Assembly (NCBI GenBank): GCA_964444225.1
Contig: CAYUFM010000002.1
Coordinates: forward strand, 1 to 64,000
DNA: 64,000 nucleotides
Origin: JALHOM01 sp964444225
GTDB lineage: Bacteria; Patescibacteriota; Saccharimonadia; Saccharimonadales; 2-12-FULL-41-12
Direction: 5' to 3'
The position numbers were made by a program, and so were the translations under genes. Under the pieces are notes generated by a model, which was given only the letters and a program-made list of their open reading frames with translations, was not told where the DNA came from and made no database searches. Of this stretch, positions 43,401 to 50,589 are shown one piece after another; the first letter of the stretch is position 1; each line of letters opens with the position of its first letter.

Positions 43401-46017
43401 CTCCTGAACCTGAGCGACCAAGGATAATGCTGTCACTTTGTTGGACCTGTGAGTAAGCACCGATTGCTGAGGCGTTTTGTAGGTTATTAAGAGTAGCAAA
43501 GCCAGCGTCAGTGTAGCCTGCGTTGTAGCCTAGGGCTGTGTTGTAAGAACCAGTACCATTAGATCTGAGAGAATTAAAGCCTAGCCCCAAATTATAAGCA
43601 CCTGTTGATGTTGAATTCAATGAGTTTGATCCAAGTCCAACATTACCACTACCCCTAGCACTATTGGCAGAACCATAACCAATGCCTATGTTGTCGGAAC
43701 CAGAAATGTTAGTGGACAGAGCATAAGTTCCTATAGCGATATTCTTTGAGCCTGTTCCGTTGTTTAGGAGCGCATCAACACCTAATGCAGTATTGTATGT
43801 ACCGGTAGTGTTGGCCTGCAATGCATTTCTACCAATAGCGTTGTTATAGTAGCCAGTGCTGTTATACCCAAGCGAATTATAGCCAATAGCTGTGTTGTAG
43901 AAACCTGATGTGTTGTTTGTGAGTGCTCCGGAGCCGATAGCAGTGTTGTCATCACCAGTAGTGTTGGCCTGTAGAGCATAGGCACCCAATGCTGTATTAT
44001 TTATTGCACCCGATTTACTAGAACTTCCACTTCCTAGTCCTATATATGTATTATTAGCTCCTGAACCACCAGACCTTATCTCTATTGCACTCGTATCATC
44101 CGAATTTTTTACTACTATCACTGATTTCGCAGGAGTAATTTCTACGACAGATACACTATCTATGGTACCGTCGTAGTTTAAACCTGGAGTAAATATCAGG
44201 GGATCTGTATTCGTAGCCGTTACAACAGCTTCGTAATAATCACTACCTGTGGCGGTTAAATAAGGATAAGTTGCCCCACCTATTGAAAGAGTTAAAAAGT
44301 TATTACTAGACGTATTACCGGAATAATTAAAAGCTAATTTATAAGTCTTGCCCGCTGTGACGGTTAAGTTGCTTGAGGTTGTTTGGCAGGCTGTAGTATT
44401 GCCAGTGTTATGAGTAGCATTGGTAGCTGATGTTGTCCAGCCGGAGCATGTCCAATAAGTAGCGTTATTGAATGCTTGGCTAGCAATAAGTTCTGAACCT
44501 TCTACCGCATAGCTACTAATGCCCCGGACTGATAATTGACTATTGGTTGTGTCTACGTTTAACACTGATGTGCCTGAAGCACTCTGTATTTGGAAGGCGG
44601 TGGTGGAGTCTGTTTGGTTTTTTAGAGTCGTTGCTCCGCCATCTGCAATATTAAACACGTCACTTGATGTTGTAGTAGTATCGGTAACTTTAAGCAATGA
44701 TCCTGTACCTGATGAAGAGATAAGTAAACCACCTGTTGCTCCAGTACTCAATTGATCTATGGTCATTACGTAACTAGAGTCAGTACCACCAGAGGCAGGA
44801 TTACGGAAGATAATTGAATCATCGGCAGATGTTAAAGCTATGATACTGTCGCTTCCATCAGCATCAGTGTCATAAGCTGTCTGCAAATCAGTAGCTCCTC
44901 CAGCGCTACCAATACAGTCTGTCCAGGCACTATCTTGATAACACCTGAACTTGTTGTCAAAGGTGTTGTAATACATGTAGCCTTCTGCGCCACCAGCGGG
45001 ATCACCGGTTGTAGACTTAACATCTAGAGCTAAGTAATCTGGTATTGCGCTACCGGCTCCACCAGCTCCAATTTGGATAACGCCAATTGTCGAGGCTCCT
45101 TGTGCCTGCAATATGATGTTCCCGGATCCGGATGTAATCATCGTAGAGGTGCCTGAAGTTAAAGTAGTAGCGGTAGTAGAGTTCAAAGCTAAAGTTGTGC
45201 CAGCCTGGATTGTGGTCGTCTGCGTGCCAGATGACCGACCGATAGTTATTGCTGAAGTATTTACAGTACCGATAGAAATCGTACCGGTAGTTCCCGTAGC
45301 AGTCCCTACATCCAGAGAAATATTGCCCGAGTTACTTGTAGCACCAGTGGCATTACCAGACTGGATAGTTATGCTCGATGAGTTAGTGGATGCTGAGCTC
45401 GTGTTGTTGGTAGTTACGTTGTTAGCACTTTCGGCCTTAAACGCATAAGGCACAGCCGTTAGCTTAGTCCTAGTGCTAGATGGGCCTAGCATTTCTCCGT
45501 CGTAGGTTGGTGTGGCTGTTTGAGCTGAACCTCCTACGTTCATGGTAAGCCAGAGTTCTTGATCCCAGTTGATAGTTCCGGGGAATGATGTTTGTGAACC
45601 TAGGTTGACTGAGAAGTAGCCATTGACTACTCTGACTCGGTTATCATTACCAGCTGTTCCACCGTTACTGTCGTAGTGGCTTTCTGTCCAGAGGTTAGTG
45701 CCGGCATTAGCTTGGCCTGTGCCCCCTGGGCCACCATCGGTTCCACCGTCGTAGAGTTTGAACTGTAGGTTGTAATAACCGTCAGGAACAAGGTTACCAG
45801 AAGAGCTCAGCAATCGACCTTGGAAGTTTAGAGTCGAGGAAGTAGCGGCGTAGGTTTTTTGGCTAGCGGTGATCGTGCGCGTATATGTATATACAAACAT
45901 ACTAAACAAAAAAATAATAATAAAAACAAAACTAACCCTACCCTTTTTAACAAAAAGGGTGTCCCTAGCGGTGCTAAACTTGGCTTGTTGCCAAAGACTG
46001 CCTGTCGGCCGTATCAT
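40420..46017 (-). CDS. Giant surface fibre protein with YadA-like 17-residue repeats
   Basis: A 1865-aa protein. An N-terminal hydrophobic export segment (about 28-45) and YTYTRT/NFQGRLLSSSGNLVPDGYYN are shared with the other giant. Beta-repeat regions follow, rich in Gly/Ser/Thr. Three copies of a YYN...NKFRCYxxxxWxDC module occur, plus an exact-looking duplicated SADDSxIFRNPASGGTDSSY module. Near its middle is an array of about ten 17-residue repeats (NTALGxxALxxNTTGxY), the left-handed beta-roll type found in YadA-like adhesin heads. The C-terminal about 220 residues look like a jelly-roll/lectin-type domain (YNWTYEFMDGDPSNPS ... DILMLDYFQLYG). It is a likely adhesin exported by Sec; no cell-wall anchor is seen. 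Confidence 0.85.
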   Translation of the reverse strand: MIRPTGSLWQQAKFSTARDTLFVKKGRVSFVFIIIFLFSMFVYTYTRTITASQKTYAATSSTLNFQGRLLSSSGNLVPDGYYNLQFKLYDGGTDGGPGGTGQANAGTNLWTESHYDSNGGTAGNDNRVRVVNGYFSVNLGSQTSFPGTINWDQELWLTMNVGGSAQTATPTYDGEMLGPSSTRTKLTAVPYAFKAESANNVTTNNTSSASTNSSSITIQSGNATGATSNSGNISLDVGTATGTTGTISIGTVNTSAITIGRSSGTQTTTIQAGTTLALNSTTATTLTSGTSTMITSGSGNIILQAQGASTIGVIQIGAGGAGSAIPDYLALDVKSTTGDPAGGAEGYMYYNTFDNKFRCYQDSAWTDCIGSAGGATDLQTAYDTDADGSDSIIALTSADDSIIFRNPASGGTDSSYVMTIDQLSTGATGGLLISSSGTGSLLKVTDTTTTSSDVFNIADGGATTLKNQTDSTTAFQIQSASGTSVLNVDTTNSQLSVRGISSYAVEGSELIASQAFNNATYWTCSGWTTSATNATHNTGNTTACQTTSSNLTVTAGKTYKLAFNYSGNTSSNNFLTLSIGGATYPYLTATGSDYYEAVVTATNTDPLIFTPGLNYDGTIDSVSVVEITPAKSVIVVKNSDDTSAIEIRSGGSGANNTYIGLGSGSSSKSGAINNTALGAYALQANTTGDDNTAIGSGALTNNTSGFYNTAIGYNSLGYNSTGYYNNAIGRNALQANTTGTYNTALGVDALLNNGTGSKNIAIGTYALSTNISGSDNIGIGYGSANSARGSGNVGLGSNSLNSTSTGAYNLGLGFNSLRSNGTGSYNTALGYNAGYTDAGFATLNNLQNASAIGAYSQVQQSDSIILGRSGSGASTTKIGIGTTAPTDLFSISPDIYDTGTAETSASATVVGSGTTWTADMVGNEFIFANGNKYTITGFTDATHMTLSASSTNASQAYRIHNRAFYVTGTGSVGIRTSTNSTTALNVQNASGSTLLNVDTTGSNLSLGLTGSGTTTINSASTVLGASAGSGLLVNNGATRNTALALTNFATGGSIGSAATTVDIYTYITVNQTTGSQTLTVPAPTVTTSGRFLYLTNVGSASFSLTPSGGSTFTVLAGTSLSLIWDGVKWTSAGSGAAFLQGGNSFGTKALLGTSDNNALQFMINGTGVQYFSTSTGDVYYGNAANAAGTAGTPNSFTLNATGSSTAGTAGATLSIKGGAGATTTTGSAGGAVRIYGGNAGGSGNNNGGSLYLTSGSATGSGTAGSVIVQPTTNSANVFQVQSAAGNKVLSVDTSDASYAYVSIGGSAGYANSELKLFQATSYKWGIGVDNTGPRGSGGFYLWNNSSGGSYPLGVGSDGGTTFKNTTNSTSGFLIEESAGADLFSVDTTNSRIRIGESTADATGVAFVLDTKNTAGDPTGVNGAMYYNSNLNKFRCYENGAWADCNSGGGSSTLQSAYDGDADGSDSIIALSSADDSLIFRNPASGGTDSSYVATIDQLSTGATGGLDIQSAGTGNLLRVRDTTATATDVLTIADGGATTFKNQTNSTTAFQVQNASAASVLVVDSTNLRVQIGSATADGTGVLLVLDTKNTSGDPTGVNGGTYYNSSGPGGYRCYSDGFWDDCSVAQLDRSYNWTYEFMDGDPSNPSTDGSKYGDDWRVQYVGTPSALTLSSQNYLYPSVDHPGVWAMGSGTTSSTGYGLILGVGSTNPYGSVYLAPGMVMKSGVAVQQTTGFKARVGITNQPDTYAGAVTAGVWWEADPATNANWRYCYGDGTAATCANSGVAITTDAWVGLQVRVTATGTGTSSAIFVIDGNQYTVSSVTIAIKNPADSRGLAPGFFNFTTNTGTDILMLDYFQLYGQTTARR
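43495..44010 (-). repeat. About ten 51-bp tandem repeats encoding NTAxGxxALxxNTTGxY
   Basis: Consecutive 17-residue units: NTALGAYALQANTTGDD, NTAIGSGALTNNTSGFY, NTAIGYNSLGYNSTGYY, NNAIGRNALQANTTGTY, NTALGVDALLNNGTGSK, and so on. Each has conserved Gly, Ala and Leu. They fit a stack of beta-roll turns as in trimeric autotransporter heads and phage tail fibres. The DNA copies have diverged. Confidence 0.85.
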
Positions 46018-46237
46018 GGTAGTTTTTTTATTTTTCTTTGTTTAGGTCTTTATTTTCTTAACCTTACTTAGGAATTATACTTCTGTATAGTAAAAAATCA
46101 ATCTAATTGAACACTAAAATGTGCCTATTTTTCCACAGAAAATTAATACTTTTCGTAATCTATCCCCCATTAACCCATGTTAGTGAATAAAAATATTATA
46201 CTACTGGTATTATACGGCTAGTCTTAGATAATAGAAA

Positions 46238-46258
46238 AACCCTTTGCTATAAAGGGTT
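46238..46258 (-). terminator. Rho-independent terminator of rplU
   Basis: On the minus strand, 8-bp arms AACCCTTT / AAAGGGTT with loop ATAGC run into a short T-rich tract (TTTCTATT). It lies 18 bp after the rplU stop, so rplU is monocistronic here. Elsewhere in 46018-46275 I see only AT-rich sequence and the promoter region of the giant gene. Confidence 0.85.
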
Positions 46259-46275
46259 AACCTGAGTGCTAGACT

Positions 46276-46584
46276 TTATTTAATAGAATCTATTTTTATA
46301 GTTGTAAGTCTCTGTCGATGACCACGTACAGTGTGTACACGTTTTTTGGCCTTATACCTAATAGATGTTACTTTGTCTTGCTGTGAGTCCTCTGTCAACA
46401 CAGTAGCAGAGACCTTTGCCCCAGTTACTGTAGGATCTCCAACTATTGTCTTGCCATCATCTATGACTAAAAGAGCATCAAAAGTAGTTTTATTTTTCTC
46501 AACCTTTATAAGCTCGATATCCAAAGTTTCGCCTTCAGATACAAGATATTGCTTTCCGCCCGTAGCGATAACTGCTTTTTTCAT
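46276..46584 (-). CDS. rplU: 50S ribosomal protein bL21
   Basis: A 102-aa protein matching bL21: KAVIATGGKQYLVSEGETLDIE at the start, TVIVGDP-type loop (DGKTIVGDPTVTGAKV) and the C-terminal rRNA-binding RYKAKKRVHTVRGHRQRLTTIKI. It is usually followed by rpmA (bL27), which is not here: a terminator follows directly. An AAGGA site precedes the ATG. Confidence 0.96.
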   Translation of the reverse strand: MKKAVIATGGKQYLVSEGETLDIELIKVEKNKTTFDALLVIDDGKTIVGDPTVTGAKVSATVLTEDSQQDKVTSIRYKAKKRVHTVRGHRQRLTTIKIDSIK

Positions 46585-46677
46585 TATTTTCCTTACACTT
46601 GGTAATTAAACTTACCAGTTATTACTGTATTTATAACTATACTAACAGATGTGAGATCATCTGTAAAGAACTAAGAA

Positions 46678-46941
46678 TTACTGATGTGTATAGTATGAAA
46701 CTTCATTAACTAAAGGCATTGTACTACCGCCCCAGTCTCTGACGAGCTGTCCGTCGTTTTGTAATGCCAAGACAGCTGGATAGCTCATAACATCGTAAAG
46801 TGATGCTGTAGATGCACCATCTCTTGTGTCAACATTAACTAACTCAACCTTGCCACCACTTGTTTTTTCCAAAGTGGTGGCAAACTCCTCGACAGATCTA
46901 GCATGTTCAGAACTCGGCCTATATAAAACCACAACCTTCAT
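46678..46941 (-). CDS. Thioredoxin/glutaredoxin-like small protein lacking the CxxC
   Basis: An 87-aa protein with a thioredoxin-like pattern: KVVVLYRPSSEHARSVEEFAT, VELVNVDTRDGASTASLYDVMSYPAVLALQNDG. The usual active-site cysteines after the first strand are replaced (RPSSEHA), although the cis-Pro (SYPAVL) is kept. So a redox role as such is doubtful. It follows nrdJ by 91 bp, a position where glutaredoxin-like NrdH-type partners of ribonucleotide reductase are often found. TATACT 6 nt before the ATG indicates its own leaderless transcript; the frame is open upstream but the ATG at 46941 is the natural start. Confidence 0.75.
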   Translation of the reverse strand: MKVVVLYRPSSEHARSVEEFATTLEKTSGGKVELVNVDTRDGASTASLYDVMSYPAVLALQNDGQLVRDWGGSTMPLVNEVSYYTHQ

Positions 46942-46947
46942 GCTAAT

Positions 46948-46953
46948 AGTATA
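46948..46953 (-). promoter_or_regulatory. -10 box (TATACT) 6 nt before the thioredoxin-like gene
   Basis: TATACT then ATTAGC then ATG, with no ribosome binding site. Confidence 0.55.
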
Positions 46954-47032
46954 CCGGAATTTGTAGGTAGTAGATAGGGTTTTGAGCTCTCCTGCCGCAA
47001 GACATAGTCTAAAATGTGCCAAAATTGCCGTT

Positions 47033-49804
47033 TTACGAACAGCCAGTGGTACTGCCGCATGCAGTGCACACATAACAACTGCCTGCTTTTTGTGTCTGGT
47101 TACCACAGTTATAGCACATTGGTGAATCGTTGATTTTATTTATTGAATTAGGTTCTTGATTGATGCTCCGAGACTCAATTTCAGACAAGACTGGATTTGT
47201 TGGTTGTTCTTCAGTTTCTACAGCCACTTCTTCTACAGCCACTGGGTCTAATAGGCTTGTTTGTTCTACAGGCATATCGTCAATTGATGCCAGACCTAAC
47301 TCTAGTCGATCATCAAAAGATAAGTAGTCTAGAGCAATTCTTCTGAACATATAGTCGATCAAGGATGAAGCTGTTCTGATCTCTTTGTCATCTGTTATGC
47401 CTGCAGGAGCAAATGCCATGTGCGCCATACCTCTTACATATGTTTTTATTGGTACACCATACTGTAGTCCGTAGCTTATAGATCGTCCAAAACTATCCAT
47501 TAATCCAGATAGAGTTGATCCAACCTTGGCAATACTTATAAATAACTCGCCAGGCGTGCCGTCTTCAAATTCGCCTACGATAAAGTATCCATGAAGTCCA
47601 GCAACAGTAAATGAGTAGGTCTTTGAGTTGCGCACTTTTGGTAGTTGGCGCCTGACAGCACCTTTCAGTACAATCTTGTCGCTAGTAGACTGTGCTTTTT
47701 CTGCAGTCGACTCTTTTGCCCCATCTTTTTTGGCCATGGATAGTGGCTGAGCTACTTTGCAATTATCACGATAGATTGCAACTGCCTTAAGGCCCATTTT
47801 CCATGAATCTATGTGAAGCTGTTCTATATCCTCTACTGTAGCCTCCTCTGGCATATTAACAGTCTTGCTAATAGCTCCCGATAGAAATGGCTGGACAGCA
47901 GCCATCATCTTTACGTGGCCAAGGTAGTGAATAGAGTTATCTCCCATAGAGCAAGCGAACACATTGACATGCTCTTTCTTAAGATCTGGTGCATCTATTA
48001 TAGTTTTTTCTACGTCAATGTATTTTATAATTCTGTCAATTTGACTTTGGTTATAACCCATAACTTTTAGAGCCCTAGGTACAGTCTGATTAACAATGTG
48101 CATTGTGCCACCACCAACTAATTTTTTAACTTTAACTAGACCAAGGTCCGGCTCAATACCAGTAGTATCACAGTCCATCATCAGTCCAATTGTGCCAGTT
48201 GGAGCCAATACGCTAGCTTGGGAGTTGCGAACTCCGTACAGTTCACCGAGTTCAACCGCCTCATCCCATGCAGTAGTGGCTGCACTTAGAAGATTCTCGG
48301 ATACAAGCGATGCATCAATGTTGTTTACAGCAGCACGGTGTTGTTTTAATACTTTTATCATACCTTCACGGTCTTTGTTAAATCCTGCAAAAGGACCAAT
48401 CTTACGTGAAATTTTAGCGCTTGTGGCGTATGCATGGCCGGTCATTATTGCAGTAATAGCTGCCGCTTGAGCTCGACCTTCGTCAGAGTCATACGGTAAA
48501 CCTTGGGCCATCAACATCGCTCCGAGGTTAGCGTAACCAAGTCCTAGTTCACGATATGCTTTGGCATTTTTTGTGATCTTTTCTGTAGGGTATTCAGAGT
48601 AACCAACCAGTATTTCTTGAGCTGTAAACATAATTTCAACTGTGTGTTTGAAGCCTTCGACATCAAAACTACCATCTTCATTAAGATATTTTAAAAGATT
48701 TATTGATGCTAAGTTACATGCAGAATTATCTAGGTGCATATATTCGCTACAAGGGTTAGATGCGTTGATACGGCCAGCGTTTGGTGTGGTGTGCCAATTA
48801 TTAATAGTGGTATCAAACTGCATGCCAGGATCGGCACATTGCCAAGCTGCTTCAGAAAATTGTCTAAATAAATCTCTAGCCCGAACTGTTTTTACAGTTT
48901 CACCATTTCTAACGGCTTTTAGATCCCAGTCTCTGTCATCAACAACAGCCTGCATAAAATCATCAGTTACACGTACAGAGTTATTAGCATTTTGATATTG
49001 AACAGAATGAATATCTTTACCATCAAGGCTCATATCCCAACCAGCAGCCTGAAGATCACGAGCTTTTTGCTCTTCGCGTGCCTTAGACCAAATAAACTCT
49101 TCTATATCGGGATGGTCTGCATTTAAAATAACCATTTTTGCTGCGCGCCTAGTTTTACCCCCACTTTTAATTGCACCTGCGGACGCATCAGCTCCACGCA
49201 TAAAGCTCAGTGGACCAGAGGCGGTTCCTGCACTTTTACCGAGCGGTTCAACAGATGAACGAATCGGACTAAGGTTAACACCAGAACCAGAACCGCCCTT
49301 GAAGACCATCCCTTCTTCACGGTACCAGTCTAAAATAGCCGGCATAGTATCCTCTATTCCAAGAATAAAACATGCGCTTGCCTGTTGCGCCCGATCAGGA
49401 GCACCAATGTTAAACCAAACTGGAGAATTAAACGAAGCACGTTGCGAAGCTAGGATATATTTTAATTCTTCTTTAAAATCTTCTGCTTCTTTCTCACTAT
49501 CAAAATAGCTCTCTTGTAGACCTTGCCGAGTTACCGTGTCAGCAACTCTATTAATTAGATCTTTTAGCGACTTCTCTCTTTCGGCAGTACCAGGAGTACC
49601 GGTGAAATACTTCTGCGCAACAATGTTAATAGCATTCTGCGACCAAAAGTCCGGAAATTCCACGTCTTTTTGTTCAAAAACGTTTTCATTGGTCATTGGA
49701 TTCGTAATTACAGAATCTCTTTTGACCCATGTAAGGCTGTCATAGCCTTTTGCCGCCGGCTTTGTAAATAGCCGACTAACACTTAGATTAGTAGTTTTAC
49801 CCAT
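47033..49804 (-). CDS. nrdJ: Adenosylcobalamin-dependent (class II) ribonucleoside-diphosphate reductase
   Basis: A 923-aa class II reductase that makes deoxyribonucleotides with a B12 radical. It shows FNSPVWFNIGAP, GSGSGVNLSPIRSS, the catalytic-site NPCSEYMHLDNSACNLASINL, PTGTIGLMMDCDTTGIEPDL, and a C-terminal TSCPD-like domain with a zinc-ribbon/redox tail CYNCGNQTQKAGSCYVCTACG. No B12 synthesis genes are in the window, so cobalamin must be imported or come from a host. It is downstream of nrdR on the same strand. A GAGGG site precedes the ATG. Confidence 0.95.
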   Translation of the reverse strand: MGKTTNLSVSRLFTKPAAKGYDSLTWVKRDSVITNPMTNENVFEQKDVEFPDFWSQNAINIVAQKYFTGTPGTAEREKSLKDLINRVADTVTRQGLQESYFDSEKEAEDFKEELKYILASQRASFNSPVWFNIGAPDRAQQASACFILGIEDTMPAILDWYREEGMVFKGGSGSGVNLSPIRSSVEPLGKSAGTASGPLSFMRGADASAGAIKSGGKTRRAAKMVILNADHPDIEEFIWSKAREEQKARDLQAAGWDMSLDGKDIHSVQYQNANNSVRVTDDFMQAVVDDRDWDLKAVRNGETVKTVRARDLFRQFSEAAWQCADPGMQFDTTINNWHTTPNAGRINASNPCSEYMHLDNSACNLASINLLKYLNEDGSFDVEGFKHTVEIMFTAQEILVGYSEYPTEKITKNAKAYRELGLGYANLGAMLMAQGLPYDSDEGRAQAAAITAIMTGHAYATSAKISRKIGPFAGFNKDREGMIKVLKQHRAAVNNIDASLVSENLLSAATTAWDEAVELGELYGVRNSQASVLAPTGTIGLMMDCDTTGIEPDLGLVKVKKLVGGGTMHIVNQTVPRALKVMGYNQSQIDRIIKYIDVEKTIIDAPDLKKEHVNVFACSMGDNSIHYLGHVKMMAAVQPFLSGAISKTVNMPEEATVEDIEQLHIDSWKMGLKAVAIYRDNCKVAQPLSMAKKDGAKESTAEKAQSTSDKIVLKGAVRRQLPKVRNSKTYSFTVAGLHGYFIVGEFEDGTPGELFISIAKVGSTLSGLMDSFGRSISYGLQYGVPIKTYVRGMAHMAFAPAGITDDKEIRTASSLIDYMFRRIALDYLSFDDRLELGLASIDDMPVEQTSLLDPVAVEEVAVETEEQPTNPVLSEIESRSINQEPNSINKINDSPMCYNCGNQTQKAGSCYVCTACGSTTGCS

Positions 49805-49966
49805 TTTTTACCCTCACGTAGTTTTTAGTTATTATTTTTTAAATTTTTGTTAGAGTTGTCTACTTAATTTAGCAATACGTCTCTAGGATATCGCTAAGTA
49901 GTACTAGCTCTCCTCGATTTTTATAGTTTATAAAAGTCGGGGGGAACCTCTAAGTTCTCATGGAGC

Positions 49967-50446
49967 TTAGTAGGTAGTTTTTGCGTGCTCTGTTTTTCTT
50001 TTTCGCATGTCTGATAGCTCTTTTTCAAAGCTTGTTATGTCTTTGAATCGTCTGTAGACACTTGCAAAACGAACGTATGCGACCTCATTTAGATCAGCCA
50101 GTCCGTCCATCACGAGCTCTCCTATTTTAGCAGAAGGAATCTCGGATTCGCTACAACCGTATAGTTGTTGCTCTACATCGTTCACCAACTGCTCTAGCTG
50201 TAAGCTAGTAACCGGTGTTTTATCGCATGCTCTATATAGTCCAGCCAATAGCTTTTCTCTGTTAAACAGCTCTCTTACTTCATTGTTCTTTATTACTATC
50301 AATTGAGGCTGCTCTATTCGCTCATAAGTGGTGAATCTATGCTCGCACTTACTGCACATTCGCCTACGCCTGATTGATTTTCCTTCGGCTGCTTCACGAG
50401 ATTCTATAACTTTCGTATCGCTTGCGTGACATTGATTACAATTCAT
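49967..50446 (-). CDS. nrdR: Transcriptional repressor NrdR
   Basis: A 159-aa protein with an N-terminal zinc ribbon (CNQCHASD ... CSKCEHRF; Cys3, 6, 31, 34) with the basic RRRR between, and an ATP-cone domain (about 48-138, IVIKNNEVRELFNREKLLAGL). NrdR senses ATP/dATP and represses ribonucleotide reductase genes. It lies directly upstream of nrdJ. Two palindromes resembling NrdR boxes lie in its own promoter region. Confidence 0.97.
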   Translation of the reverse strand: MNCNQCHASDTKVIESREAAEGKSIRRRRMCSKCEHRFTTYERIEQPQLIVIKNNEVRELFNREKLLAGLYRACDKTPVTSLQLEQLVNDVEQQLYGCSESEIPSAKIGELVMDGLADLNEVAYVRFASVYRRFKDITSFEKELSDMRKRKTEHAKTTY

Positions 50447-50505
50447 ACATCACCCTTCTTTGTATACTTTAGTTGTTCAATATAAATGTACTACTTCTAT
50501 ATTTT

Positions 50506-50539
50506 TATCTATATATAGTGTCTATGCTATATAGCATAG
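50506..50539. promoter_or_regulatory. Two adjacent NrdR-box-like palindromes upstream of nrdR
   Basis: Box 1 (50506-50521) on the minus strand reads ACACTATATATAGATA, 14 of 16 against the NrdR consensus acaCwAtATaTwGtgt (consensus from memory). Box 2 (50522-50539) is the perfect 18-bp palindrome CTATGCTATATAGCATAG. Centres are 17 bp apart, closer than the about 31 bp usual for paired NrdR boxes. Autoregulation of nrdR is likely; control of nrdJ would need readthrough or a further site, which I do not see. Confidence 0.55.
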
Positions 50540-50589
50540 CCCCACAATTAGCGTAATGCAAATATTTTACGATGTATTAATTACAAGGT

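Noticed and set aside
34513..46017. Possible CRISPR or other DNA repeat array
   Set aside because: The repeats are diverged protein-coding units in frame, without constant repeat/variable spacer structure and without cas genes.
34513..46017. Prophage
   Set aside because: Tail-fibre-like modules are present, but there are no capsid, portal, terminase, integrase or lysis genes, and both proteins carry N-terminal export segments.
46942..47106. 55-codon extension of the thioredoxin-like gene
   Set aside because: It overlaps the nrdJ 3' end in another frame; the promoter at 46948-46953 would be inside the gene.
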